From NCBI GenBank assembly GCA_037576195.1, contig CM075102.1, positions 34,716,745-34,780,744 of the forward strand: 64,000 bases of DNA. Reading direction: 5' to 3'. Origin of the DNA: Phytoseiulus persimilis. Lineage: Eukaryota; Arthropoda; Arachnida; Mesostigmata; Phytoseiidae. Below the pieces are notes generated by a model. It worked only from the letters and a program-made list of their open reading frames with translations. It ran no database searches and had not been told where the DNA came from. The stretch's first letter is position 1, and the number at the start of each line of letters is the position of its first letter. The translations under genes were made by a program, and so were the position numbers. This document shows positions 1-11,379 of this stretch, piece by piece.

Positions 1-26
1 AACGAAAACCCGGTTCCAAACTCAAC

Positions 27-368
27 TCATTGCGTTTCATTCATTTTCAAACCTTCGTTCGCGACTTCGGTATTGTCGTGGTCTGGTAGGCTGATGTCGA
101 ATTCATATTCCGTTCTACTTTCTCTCCGTTTTTCTCGCGAACGGCGGGATGTGCCCGAGAAGGAGAGAGAACTGCACAATACATCTGAATCGGACTGGAT
201 GGAAAAAAAGTCTCGGCATATGGGGAGAAAAAAAATCAGAGGGATTCGAACATTGACTAAGCTTGTGAGTTCCTCCACATCTGGAAGTTTATCGGAAAGT
301 TCGCGCTTCTCGTTCTCCAGCGAATAAAAGCGCTGATGGAGACTCGGCAGCGCGAATCGCTCACTCAA
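27..368 (-). CDS. Possible terminal exon, unrecognised protein
   Basis: A 113-codon open frame on the minus strand. Two stretches look like real protein: a charged, probably helical part near the start (LENEKRELSDKLPDVEEL) and an acidic end closing with NEGLKMNETQ and a stop. The middle, around 165-255, is poorer and could be an intron ending at a TTGTGCAG acceptor. No convincing ATG or upstream exon was found, so this may be the last exon of a minus-strand gene whose other exons lie to the right. I do not recognise a family. Confidence 0.25.
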   Translation of the reverse strand: MSERFALPSLHQRFYSLENEKRELSDKLPDVEELTSLVNVRIPLIFFLPICRDFFSIQSDSDVLCSSLSFSGTSRRSREKRRESRTEYEFDISLPDHDNTEVANEGLKMNETQ

Positions 369-2206
369 GAGGAATCAAGAGGTGTCCTCCTGCGTTGCTC
401 CGTAGAAGAAACCTCGTTTAGCATCAATTTTTCTCACTCTTCCCGTGTTCTTTGACGAGCCGAAAATCGACGTGATGGAAGATGACGATCCCGGATCATT
501 TTGATGATCAGTTCACGAGCTGAAGCGACAGGCCGCCGCGGAGCGTGAGCGAAGAGAACAGCGTTGCGTCGAAACCGTCTGGAGAGCGAACGAGTTAGAC
601 TGAGTGTAACCAAGACCGTACTGGGCAGAGATGGTGACGCGGTCGAGAGATCCACAGACCACGTACAATTGTGCACGAGATGCTGCATGGAGCGAGGGCT
701 CGGTGCTCGGGTTCCTCCCACAGCGTACCCTTCCGATCGGATTTCCTTGTTCCGGGCCGGAGTAGGTTCCTCGAGCCCCCTGTCGCGGAGGCCGGTCGAC
801 CTCCTGACGCTGGATAACCATCGACAAAGGAAAGACCATCCCCGGGAATGCTTCCGACAAATAGAATCTGTGCTGGAGCGTTCGGTTCGATATTTTGTGT
901 CTCATGGACCACTGACCGAGATTCCCACGTTTTCACTTCACAGAGGTTGAGCAGACTGAGAAATGCTAATGTAACAGAAACCAAATACACGCTTGCTGGT
1001 TTTATCCCGTTCTGCTGTCGCCTCTCGGGACCGGTGCCGACTTGGCGGGTACAAGTACCTATGGTTACGGCGGCTTTCTGGCGGCCGCTTTTGTCGTTCC
1101 GACTGATAACGAGATGTTCGAAACAGCGCTTGCCCACAGCTCGCAGAGAAGAGTCACATAGGGGGCAAAGGCGAAAAAAAAATTGTGGAGCCCCAGGTTC
1201 ATTCCCAACTCCGCAACGAGAATCTCGGCGCAGCCAGGCCCGTCATAGATGTGGGCTGTGAACTCCACAGAACCGAATATTTGGCGGATGGAAAAACTCG
1301 GCGGTCGGAATTCGGCTCCAGGGGGAGTTCAGCGAAGCAGCCTCCCGACGACAGAGCCCGAGACTCGTTGGAAGAGAACGAGCGCGGAAAAACCCGTTCC
1401 CAAGAACTCAGGGTTCAGACCGAGACGAGTCGATAAGACGAAAATACTTCAGGCAGAAAAAGTATATGGATCATGAAATCCGTAGGTCAGTCCCAGCTCC
1501 TATCCGCGCTGTTTACGGTCAGAATATTGCCCGCGGTCCCAGTTTGCTGATAGTAATGGTCAGCAACCTTCGTCTTAAAACGGTCCTCTTGACTTTCAGC
1601 CGCGCCATCTTGTTTTTTCCCCGGAATGATCATTGGGTGTTGTTGTGTCCAATGCTTTTTCCCCTCTTTTTCGCGATGTCCTCATCGCCGGCCGCCGTCT
1701 CGTCTCAGTCCGTGCCTCGTATGATGGCTGCCATAACGATAAACTCAATGGAAGCCGCACACAGCGGCGAGTCCTTCGGCGGATTTTCCGTGACCGCAGC
1801 AACGAAAGAGAGCTCCAGTTGACGGGCTTTCGGTTTGCACCCGTTATTGCTTACTGTCTCGTTTCCGAGGTCCGTTTTCCGTTCAGTGGTGGAATCGAAG
1901 GCACAAATCCATGCTCGAGCATAACGGCACGAAACAAATCGTGAAATGAGACGGAGGCGAAGACGGTCCCACGGAGTAGAGCCGCGGCTCTCATGTCAAG
2001 CGCTAACTTCGCTGGGGCCCCGAGCGATACGTGCCGCGTCTTCCAACTACGCACTGGCTCAAGTTGACTGCCCGCTCCGATCGCAGGAAGGAATAGTCAA
2101 CCAGCCTCGGGCGGTGTTCGAGCGGACGAAGTACACCGGATAGAGCAGAAGTCAAGAGCATGGAAGTGGTCGAAGAAGCCGCGGATTCAGCCGCAGCTGA
2201 CATCTA
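369..2206. other. No supported gene
   Basis: Short open frames occur on both strands, but none shows a recognisable domain or a phase-consistent exon chain. I see nothing definite here. Confidence 0.5.
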
Positions 2207-2544
2207 CAGACAACCTCGATTATTTCAACTAAATGAGTTGAAAAAAAGTTGAAATAATCGAAAGTTGAAATAATCGAGAGATGACGAAATCACCCACATT
2301 CTTGGACTCCGCAACCGATTCGGGAATGAGAGTACGAGGTCGAACGCTAACCGATCCAGAATGATACGAGATATATTGACGATAGAAGATTCTGAACGAT
2401 GGATTCATCTTCCACATGAAAATACGCTTCCGGTCGACATCCTCCGGCCTGTTCCACAGAATTGAAATAATCGAGGTTGAAACGCGAAAGGTTGAAATAA
2501 TCAAAATTGAAATAATCGGGGTTGAAATAATCGAGGTTGTACTG
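2207..2544. mobile_element. Pogo/Tigger-like MITE, 338 bp
   Basis: The left end begins CAGACAACCTCGATTATTTC and the right end, read on the other strand, begins CAGTACAACCTCGATTATTT, giving terminal inverted repeats of at least 24 bp with one small difference. A TA dinucleotide flanks each end (2205-2206 and 2545-2546), the target duplication expected for the Tc1/mariner superfamily; CAGT...AACCTCGATTAT ends are typical of pogo/Tigger elements. Inside are several further copies of the GTTGAAATAATCG unit near both ends. There is no transposase-sized ORF, so the element is non-autonomous. Confidence 0.85.
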
Positions 2545-2546
2545 TA

Positions 2547-5500
2547 TTTCGGTTGGAAAACCGTGTCCTAGGCAAACGGCCGAATCGATTTCCGCGCGCG
2601 GGTTAGCGGTTTTTCGACCGCAAATCGGCCCATAGCTCGTTGAATCCTGCCTGCGAGTGTAGGCGGGATTACACTCACGTTAAGATCCTGGGTGATTCCG
2701 TCTGTTCAAGCATGATGTTGGCAACGAGTCTTCGGAGAGATCAGGGAGACTCATCACGATACTCGATCGCGGAGGTTGATCTTATGTTGAGAGCAGAGGA
2801 ACGGATATCAGTGTCTCACCTGTGTATCACAACCGATCGGGGACTGACTGCAGTCTGAATCTTTGAGCTAGAACGCAGAGAGGACGTTTTTGCAGAAGCC
2901 GTTCTAAAAAGCTTGGTTGGTACACTCGACGATTCTCGTTTTGTCGTGGTCGGTAGTAGTTGAATGATTCGTTGAACGCAAACCGGACGCGTATTCCGCG
3001 ACGCGAAAACAGGCTTGCTTTGAAAAATGATCGGCGGAACTTATATGGCTGCTCGTCCGCGGGGTTGGTTTTCTCGTATTTGTTCCGGCATCTGGATATT
3101 ATTTCTGCCTGGCGGTAGCTAACAAACTCGCATTCTCACCCGTTCGTTCAGGAGCAGTTCATCATGTAGATCCATTTTCTTCAGAACACCTCCGTGCCGA
3201 ATTCGATAAAAATGTTTTCGTTCCGACAGAATAGGAAGAAGGTGTTCCTCTTGTTTTGTTTCCTCTTTCGCCCTGCTTCCATCACAATTACGACGGAACG
3301 TCCAGACACTTTGCTGAGATTTGATGGACTGTCAGATTCGCGAAAATTTCCCCTGGAAGCACTTTCATGTGATCTACTGGGCACCTGAAAACGGTCAGAG
3401 CATCACTGGCGCTTTTTTTTCTGGGAATTACAAAGCTTTTCGTCCTATTGATGGAGCTCCTCCCTGTTTCCACCTCGGTCATTGCGAAGCCTACCGAGCG
3501 GGACACACGAGGCGGTCTAAACAGTGTTTTGAAACGTTTTGTTTGTACTTTCGCACTTGAATCCGGCTGTTAAATCATCAATCGGTTTCACACTGGCATC
3601 CCGTGGTGCGCCTGGTGACCTCTTGACTTCTATCTTTCGCGAAGTGCTTCGAACGATTTCCCTTGTTTCCGAATGATCGGAACAATTGCTGTCAGCTAGA
3701 CAAATACTGAAAACCCTACATTATTCGTTCGTTCCATCAATCGGTTTGACAGATACTTTTCGGTTTCTCGAGCAACACCCTAACCTTGTGTTGCGCATTT
3801 TTTTTAGAGCGAAGCGAGTCTGTGAACTTGGAACGAGAAAACCCCGGCAAGCAAGCCCGCACACCCAAGTTCGACAACTTCTGACTGATTGTGACTGTTT
3901 GAATGAGCGTCACAAATCCTGTCTATCGAGTTGCTGGGTCAACGGGTCATTTTCTGGGACGTTTTCCGAAGTCACGTTTTGATTTTTGTCGATGTTTCTA
4001 TTCTGGTGGGGAGATATCGCTCTTTTCGGTAAAGTAAATCTTTTCACAGAGAACGGTTAGTTTTATGGCGTGAAGCACTCCACCTCAAGTTCTTCCTTGA
4101 GCATGCACCCGAGCAGCGTTGAAATCATTTGAAGTGCGAAGAAAATGAGGGGTAGGCTTGAGCAGGCTGACGGGAGTGGATTCCCCGCGACAATTCGCCG
4201 CCCGAGTTAAGGAGGTTTTGTTTCAAATGAAGATTTCAGCATCACTCGATCGATCGTAACACTCAACGAGAGTTACGAATCAATGTTGGCCCAGGAGAAA
4301 CCTAGACTCCGCTTCCGGTTTTCGCGGTTATTGCAACCGGGTATTGCAGAGGACCCGATTTCTTTTTTTCGTTCGCCGTCATGTTCGGTACCTAAGACGG
4401 ATCCGCACATGTGGTCCGAACCCCGCTGACCACTAGGACATCCTGTCTGCTTGGGAGCGTTCCGTGCCGGGGAAGGAATCACCGCGGAAGCCGAAGCTCG
4501 ACCCGGTTGTTCTCTTCGGTTACAATGTCTCGAAATTTTCGGTCGCATCAATCATTCGTCGAAAAAGTCGGTGAAGTTATTGCTAATTGTAAATGATCTC
4601 CTCGCGTTCTCACTGACTGTGGCAACTTTCCTCTTTCACTCAGACCGTCGATACTCCCGGAGTATATCGGAAGATTATTCAAAATTATGCACATATTTAC
4701 ACAATTAACCTGACCCCGTTCGCAAGAGCTCACTTATTCTGTGGCGTAGCATTCCTACTTCTTGCCAACGACTGGCGGTAACAAAAAGTTCCGACGGTCC
4801 TTAAATAAGGCATAAAGATTCACCGTTCGATTCGAGTTCTCCGCAGCGGCACCGGACTGTAAACAAGACATGTCAGGATCACCACCAATGCCGCTCGCCC
4901 ATGCGGAATTCAGAATTCACGAAGGTTGGCTCGAAAGTAAGAATAAGTTAGTGAGCATTGAGAATCTGAAACTCCGGATCAGCGCCTGTCGAGGTTCCCC
5001 GCAGATAGTTTGGAAACTAGGCAAGAGAACCGTACGGACGAGAAGCTCGATGAGGTCGGCCTTCGAATCGTCTGGCCGGTTTTCTCTAGGTCGCATCTCT
5101 TATGAAATTTTTTTCGAGTTCCAAGAAAACCCACGAAGCTACCGTCCGATTCGTTCCGGATCGAAGCGTGGGGCTACATCAATTTATGTATGTGGCCTTC
5201 TCCGAACCGGGGAACCTTATGGCATATTATCATGTCGTCTATTGCGCTCAAGTTATTATGAGCATCGCGACAAGGAAAAGGAGTAGAAATGAATTTGCTA
5301 GAAATATGGCAATGGTTTGGGGTTTCCTTTCGACTATTTCCCCTCAGCGTAGCGTTGATCGTTATTCTCGTTACCCAACATCACGTGTAATGGACATCGG
5401 TCGATGTATCCATTCCTGTCGCTTTCCTTCCTCTTCTTGAGCGGATTTTCGGGAAGAATTCATAAGCGAGCAAGACTTGAAATCGCGCACTATCAAAGAT

Positions 5501-8500
5501 GTCGTTGTTGTTGCCGCCGCTTTGCAGACGTTCGCAATTTAGCGAGGCGAGAGTGATGTCATCCTCCCGAAGCTCGGCGATTGAACACCTGAATTATTTG
5601 CTGGGAACTTCAACCGATCAGACAGCGAAATGATCGTTACTTGGAAAAGGAACTTTTTTTGGATCTCGGAAGATGAGTAGTTCGTTGTGTGGCGTCTCGC
5701 TCGACAGATGCCCTCTGATGACTTCTCCGCTGTTGTCCAGTTCCCTAGTGGCCGTGGTCACGCGATCTGTGGGAACATAGTGACGCAATCAACCCTAGTC
5801 TGGAGACAAATTGTGAGCCTCTTGCGTCGGACAAGTTGGGAAAAAGTGAAAAACTCGCGACCTAGTAGCTACTTGAACTTAGTTTTGGTCTGTTCATCGT
5901 AATTTCCTCACTCATTGATACTATCGCACGCGATACCACGCAACAATTAATTGGGACCTCAATTACCTTGATATGGATCACGTAAGGCTCAGCGCGATAC
6001 TCATGGTGAAGTGCTCTGGTCAGCTGATGTGGATAGAGTTTTTATCGGTTTTCTCTACCCCGATCGGGATCCCCGCTCAATTGACTGTCGCTGTGCGGAA
6101 CGATCGGGTTCGGAAGTTCCGATCCAACAGGACCGCTTCGTTGCGTGAGCTTGAAGACCACGGGAGCTTGAAATAGTACGCTGAGCATTTGCATAACTTC
6201 TACACGAGCTGACGAGGGGAAAAGAGGTCGGAACAGGAGGAACACTTCACTCGATAGCGACGTCGAAACGTTTGACACAGTAGCGGATGCAAGAGCGGGA
6301 GCTCCAGACACACAGTCAGTCGAACAGTCAACTTCCGGAATAACTGTCCCAAGGAAAAAACTGCTCTAATAGGTCGTTCAGTTTCTACAGCGTCCATTCT
6401 GCATAATTGTTGTCGGTCTTTGGTGGGACGTCATCTTTTTTTTTCTTTGCCTCTTTCGGCTGGAAGCGAGTTGAGACGAGCGCAGATGGCTGGTAGGCAC
6501 ACCTAGTTTCCCTCCTGCGTGGCTCAATTGTTGTTCGATTCCACAGCATCGGATGCGTCCGAAGTGAGCCCTGTGTCTTCGAGCGGGGAAACGACCGCAT
6601 GGGTCGCTCGGGCGGAACACGCGACGTGTCGCGCTTTGAACTCGTGGCGCTCTCGCATTGCATTAGAAAAGTCAACGCTCAGTCGGACGAAGGGACAACG
6701 TTGATTTACCACTCGTGGCCCGCAAACAAGCCGGGTACGAGCGGGCCAGGAGCGACTTGAACCCGAGGAGTCGAAACTATGAGCGTTCGATTGCTCCGAA
6801 ACGCTATCTCCCCGTCGTCGCTTCACCGCCTCGGTCGACTTGTTCCCTGTCTGAAACTCCCTGAACCGGTTACCGAATTAGATTCCCGAAAGCAGCGAAT
6901 CGTTCGAGCATTCAGGTTCAAGTTCAGTTCAGTGGACGTAAAAATTTCGTGACGACAGGGAGCCAGAAAGCAAAGTTTCTGCTCTTCTGTTTCAGGAGCT
7001 TCTCGCTTGGACTGTCTGACATGTGGGCTGGCGGGCAGCCAGGCGGCTCGAGGGCCTCGTCGGGTGGCTAGGACCCCACACACGATTGTTTTCGGGGCAG
7101 TCCTTCGGGATGTTACCACTGCGAGTCACAACAACGAAAGAAAATAGCGGATGATGAAGCGATGCAACAATCATATACCACTCGAGGAACAGTTGAATAA
7201 ACAGAAACCTTTATTTGAACACGACATTTGCTCACAAGGTTCCATGCGCGGGGCTCGTACTACCAGAAGAACAGTACCCGAAGCCTCAATTTTTTTGAAC
7301 CGAATTTCCCGGAGGCGTCGATCACGAGTCGAATTCTGATTTCCTTCCCCGAAGTCGGAAGGAATTTTCACAACTCCACGTGATCGGTGTGAATTCCTCC
7401 GCTTTCGGATCGCCCGGTAAATTTTCATGACGATTCCAGAACAATGCGGCTAGGATCAGACCTAGAAAAACTGAGCTTGCCTCTCAGGCAACAATCGTTC
7501 CGCAATATATCACTTTCGGTAATTGAGCATGACAAACGCCCTGGAAACGCGGAATGCTCAATCCATTTGCATCCTGTCAGATTTTACGCGTTCGTGAGTG
7601 GAGTCGTTAGCAGGGACGCTAAAAACCGTTGAACCGTTTTTCCTCATTAGAGTCGAGACGCATCTTGGTCGACCTTGCGGTGTCAAGGTCGCGGCTTTGT
7701 GTGACCAGAGTAAAGCAGTTGAGTAACCGCGTCGGCTACAGTTGTAACCCTCTGCCCGCGTTTGTGTCTGACGGAACGCGTGTGATGCCCTTAAATTGAC
7801 AATACCGACCGACCACAAGCCGTGTGATGAGTCAAAGAGACGGACGGACGCTCGCTCGGGCGATTCACCGGATGAGTTCGTTCGACTCGACCAGTGAAAG
7901 GGAGGTTGCTCTTGTCGGTCTCGAGGATAGCTATAGTACGAGGCGAGGGCTTTGCTGTGAATGGGATAGAATATGAAACCTTGCTGGAACCGCGCGTCTC
8001 ATCGAAACACCTTCCTTCGAGGAAAGCGTTCGTCCAACGCTCCGCCCCACCGTTAGTGATTCTGCCAGATTCTGGTTCAGGGCTCTCGCTAGAAGCGAAT
8101 CAGGTCAACGTTGGCTGCGGCTTCTGACGGCGGGAACCAGCTGACCACGGGAGGGGCAGGCTGACTGACAGTCTGCGTTGTCGGCGGGCAGACGGGCGGG
8201 TTGGCTCACTTGTCCGAGTGAGTTTTTAGTGCTCAATGAAACAAATGTGCTCTATGTGCGCGATTAGTAGCCAACGAATTGAGCTCCCACGGAAACAACG
8301 AGGGATAGGGGATAAGAAGAAAACGGGAAAGAAAAAGCCACTGATGACTTCCTCGCGCTCGGAAAGTTATCGCACCGTGTTACAGTACCTCGATTCTTTT
8401 CTCACAGCCGATCTTCACCCCCAATCCAGATTGTCCTGACGACAGACAAATTTCTTCGTGCGAAAGAGAACGACTTCAGACATTGAGGATGCACACTTCA

Positions 8501-8627
8501 GTGATCGACATGAGTTTCGGGTGCTTGCGGGTTCTCGAGACGGTTCCTCATTACCTGTGGAGTTCTAGGCGCGAGCGGTCAATGCAGTAGCCCGAGTTCA
8601 AGCTAGCGAGACATATTTTTTTTCAAC
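2547..8627. other. Long stretch without a supported gene
   Basis: Six kilobases with no recognisable protein domain, no RNA gene and no clear transposon. Open frames here (for example both strands around 6519-6826, and 4870-5286 on the plus strand) are of the length expected by chance in balanced-GC DNA, and none joins to a neighbour through compatible splice phases. It could be intergenic or a large intron of a gene lying to the left. Confidence 0.45.
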
Positions 8628-8789
8628 TTAAAATTCCCAAGCAAGCCGCTCTTCGTTGATATAGTCGTCTTCTTCTCCATCTTGATCGTCGTCACTGTAT
8701 TTCGTGTGCTTCTCTGTGGACGGCCTCTGGTTATGCAACTCATTGTCTGTCGTCTGGTTCCAATCTTCAGATTCCAGCCAGGCTTGCAT
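8628..8789 (-). CDS. Small acidic ORF, unrecognised
   Basis: Reading from an ATG at 8789 gives 53 residues with protein-like composition: MQAWLESEDWNQTTDN at the start, then an acidic cluster SDDDQDGEEDDY and the end INEERLAWEF before TAA. It could be a small protein or a last exon. An in-frame stop lies a short way upstream of the ATG and there is no good polypyrimidine tract before it, so a stand-alone small ORF is slightly favoured. No family is recognised. Confidence 0.25.
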   Translation of the reverse strand: MQAWLESEDWNQTTDNELHNQRPSTEKHTKYSDDDQDGEEDDYINEERLAWEF

Positions 8790-10370
8790 CCCACGTGCGA
8801 CTTCTTTCTTCCCCTACTTTCTTCTTTTCCCTCCATTCTTCCTTCCCCGACTGCTGTGACCGTTTTCATTTTCAACTATTCTTTTGGGATCTTGCTGTTT
8901 GCTCCGCAAACCTCTTCGAGATGGCATTGCGCCTGACGCTTCGACGCGAGTTGACGAACAATCGACAAGAATACGGATCCAGGGCTGCTCTGCTATCGAT
9001 CCGTTGGTTAAGGGATCAACGTGAGTGACTTCGAACCTCACACGCGACGATCCGATTGCTCAACTAAACAGTAGTCATCCTCTTTGCCCTGTCGTTAACT
9101 CTCACCGGGGGTTAAGATTTATAACGAACCCGCGTCTCCTGATTCATTGTTCCGCCAGACCCGGTAGGCCAATGCTTAGTCATGCCTTTCGGATGAAAAT
9201 TAATAATTGCTCAGAAATACGTTCCTAGCTTCGGCACGATTTGAGCTGCTCAGGCACGATCCCATTCGGGAGCCTTGTGATAGAAAGTTCCGAGGACACT
9301 GTTCTGTTTGCTCGAGCGTGAGCATTGTGTCAAAAGATTTTTTCCTTAAAGAAACTCCGTCGGATGTTCTATGGTTGAGGACTCCCGCGTCCGCCGCCGT
9401 AGTCAACACCCTCTCAATGCAGATTTCTTCACGCGGTCATGCGTTGACAAAGAATGGGTGATCACGGCTTTGTGAGATCTCTTGGCCACTGAGAAGAAGC
9501 TCTCCCACATCGATTACTTGTTTGGACTGATCACATTCTTCCTGCCGAAAGATGTTACTTCAGAGAGGATGGACATTGCCATCGGCACTGGTCCCTCCTA
9601 TTGCAGAGCGGGTTCTATCCCAGGAAACTTCACGTAGGCCGTCGATGCTCACCAGAAGACAGAGACTCTCTTCTCACGGCTCCGAATGACTGGGGCTCGA
9701 TCCAGAACACGAGAGATTACGCGGATTTCAACTCCGATCCGAGCCGGGAGTTCTCACCCGAGATCCGGAATTTTTAGAGCCCCCCGTGGTTTCGTCCTCG
9801 GAATACCTTTCGGCTCATCCCGGTCGTTGAATAATGATATGGGAAGCCTGCATTCTGTGCAAAAGGCCCTCCGGGCTTTCGCACAAAAACTTTATCAGGG
9901 CAAATTTCGCAATCGCTCCATGTTGTCGAGCTTGGTGCAGTTCTGACAGCTATTCGCAGCAGTGGCCGTATCGGGTCCAGATGAGCACCACTATGCCAGC
10001 GACGACATTCGTGGATTCTCTCCCTCAACATCAACAATTGTCACACGAGGCAGCGTTTACGCCCGGTGCCTGCCATGATTGTAACGTTGGTCGCGGTCGA
10101 AAATGCAACTTGAGCACGAGCCATTCATGTCAATATTAGGACGGAAACAACAGCGCAAGAACAAGAAGTTCATTTTCGACTCTGCTCGAGAATAAGCCAC
10201 GATTTCGACAGCGGCGCGTGTCTATTTGTGAGCTTGGTATGACACAATTGATAGAGCTCAAGTGAAGGAGAGGAGGTCGAGGGGCAGAACAAGAGCATGG
10301 AATGGGGAAAACAGCTATTTATGACGAGGAAGGATGGAGGTGAAACCTCGTTGAAATCTATGACTCGAAC
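8790..10370. other. No supported gene
   Basis: Only short frames with no recognised domain. If the small frames at 8628-8789 and 10371-10506 belong to one minus-strand gene, this stretch would be intron, but I could not connect them. Confidence 0.4.
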
Positions 10371-10506
10371 CTTGAAACGAGTATCTGATATTTTTTTTCC
10401 CAGATGTCTGGGGATTTTTCTCTTCGTTCTTGAAGCATCGGTTCCAATCACGCCAGAAAAAATGCTTTTGCTCTTGGACATCATATACCTCCAAAGGCAC
10501 AGAAGT
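10371..10506 (-). CDS. Possible internal exon, unrecognised
   Basis: A minus-strand block bounded by a CGGTTTCAG acceptor and a TTTCAAG/GTTCGA donor, open in one frame. It starts TSVPLEVYDVQEQKHFF and has a charged, aromatic-rich composition (WRDWNRCFKNEEKNPQ). The donor is weak and no partner exon was found. Confidence 0.25.
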
Positions 10507-11379
10507 CTGAAACCGAGTGGAACTTCGGTTTGGGAGCGGAAAAAAAACTCCAACACGATCAGCTCGTGAAGCCTTATGAAAACTTCCATATTTTTTTCTG
10601 TTGGTGTTTCGTCATGTTTTTATTCTCGCGTCATTCGCAGACTAGGGTAGCTCCTACGCAGAGAACGCGAAGATTCAATTCATGGGGAAACACACATTCG
10701 CTTGTCGTCCGCATGAGGCCCGAGAGAAACACTCTCGATGAGAGATCACCATTCATATCATGCGAGTGTAAGCTCCCCATAGTCATCACTCAGTCGAGTT
10801 TGTCGAGGCAGCGCAACGTTGTAACACCATGTCTTGATCCCACGATTTCCGAATGCATTCCATCGTGGTCTGATCTGCGAGCACCTGAAGCCATTCCTTC
10901 TGAATTCCAGGAGTAATCGTTTTATCGGGTGTCGTGACTTCACAGAAAGCCAACGTCGTCTGGTCGCGCCCCGGTTTCCATCGAATTCCGATGGTGGCTC
11001 CAGTCCCAGTCGCTGAAATCTACTTAAATTCTGGACGGAATTTCCGCCTTTCTTCAGCTGATTAGATGCCAGCGGTCGAATGCGAATGAACTCCGCGGGA
11101 AAACCACGATTCTCCTCCGAGTTATTGATTATCGGTGGACATTTTCTCACGGAATGGCTTGCGCACTCAATGGATTTTTTTGTGCGAGCAGAGATTCTTA
11201 ATCTTGTCTAGGAAGAACAGTTCTCCACTGAGCGCTTGCTGACTGCGTTACGTTCAAACAGCACCGCTCGGACACGATGATGATGTCGAGCACAGAATAA
11301 TCCTCCGATGTTTGTTCGACAGGCTGCAGCTTCCACTGCGGGGCCCGAATCGGAGTCAACGGCCCTACCGTCGGACATC

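Noticed and set aside
230-310. Minus-strand GTTCGAATCCC followed by a T-run, like the 3' half of a tRNA
   Set aside because: The putative T-stem halves (CAATG and CCCTC) do not pair, and no matching 5' acceptor strand or A box was found.
595-1137. 180-codon minus-strand frame with a hydrophobic patch
   Set aside because: No domain, no splice partners, and several overlapping frames of similar length exist on both strands, as expected by chance here.
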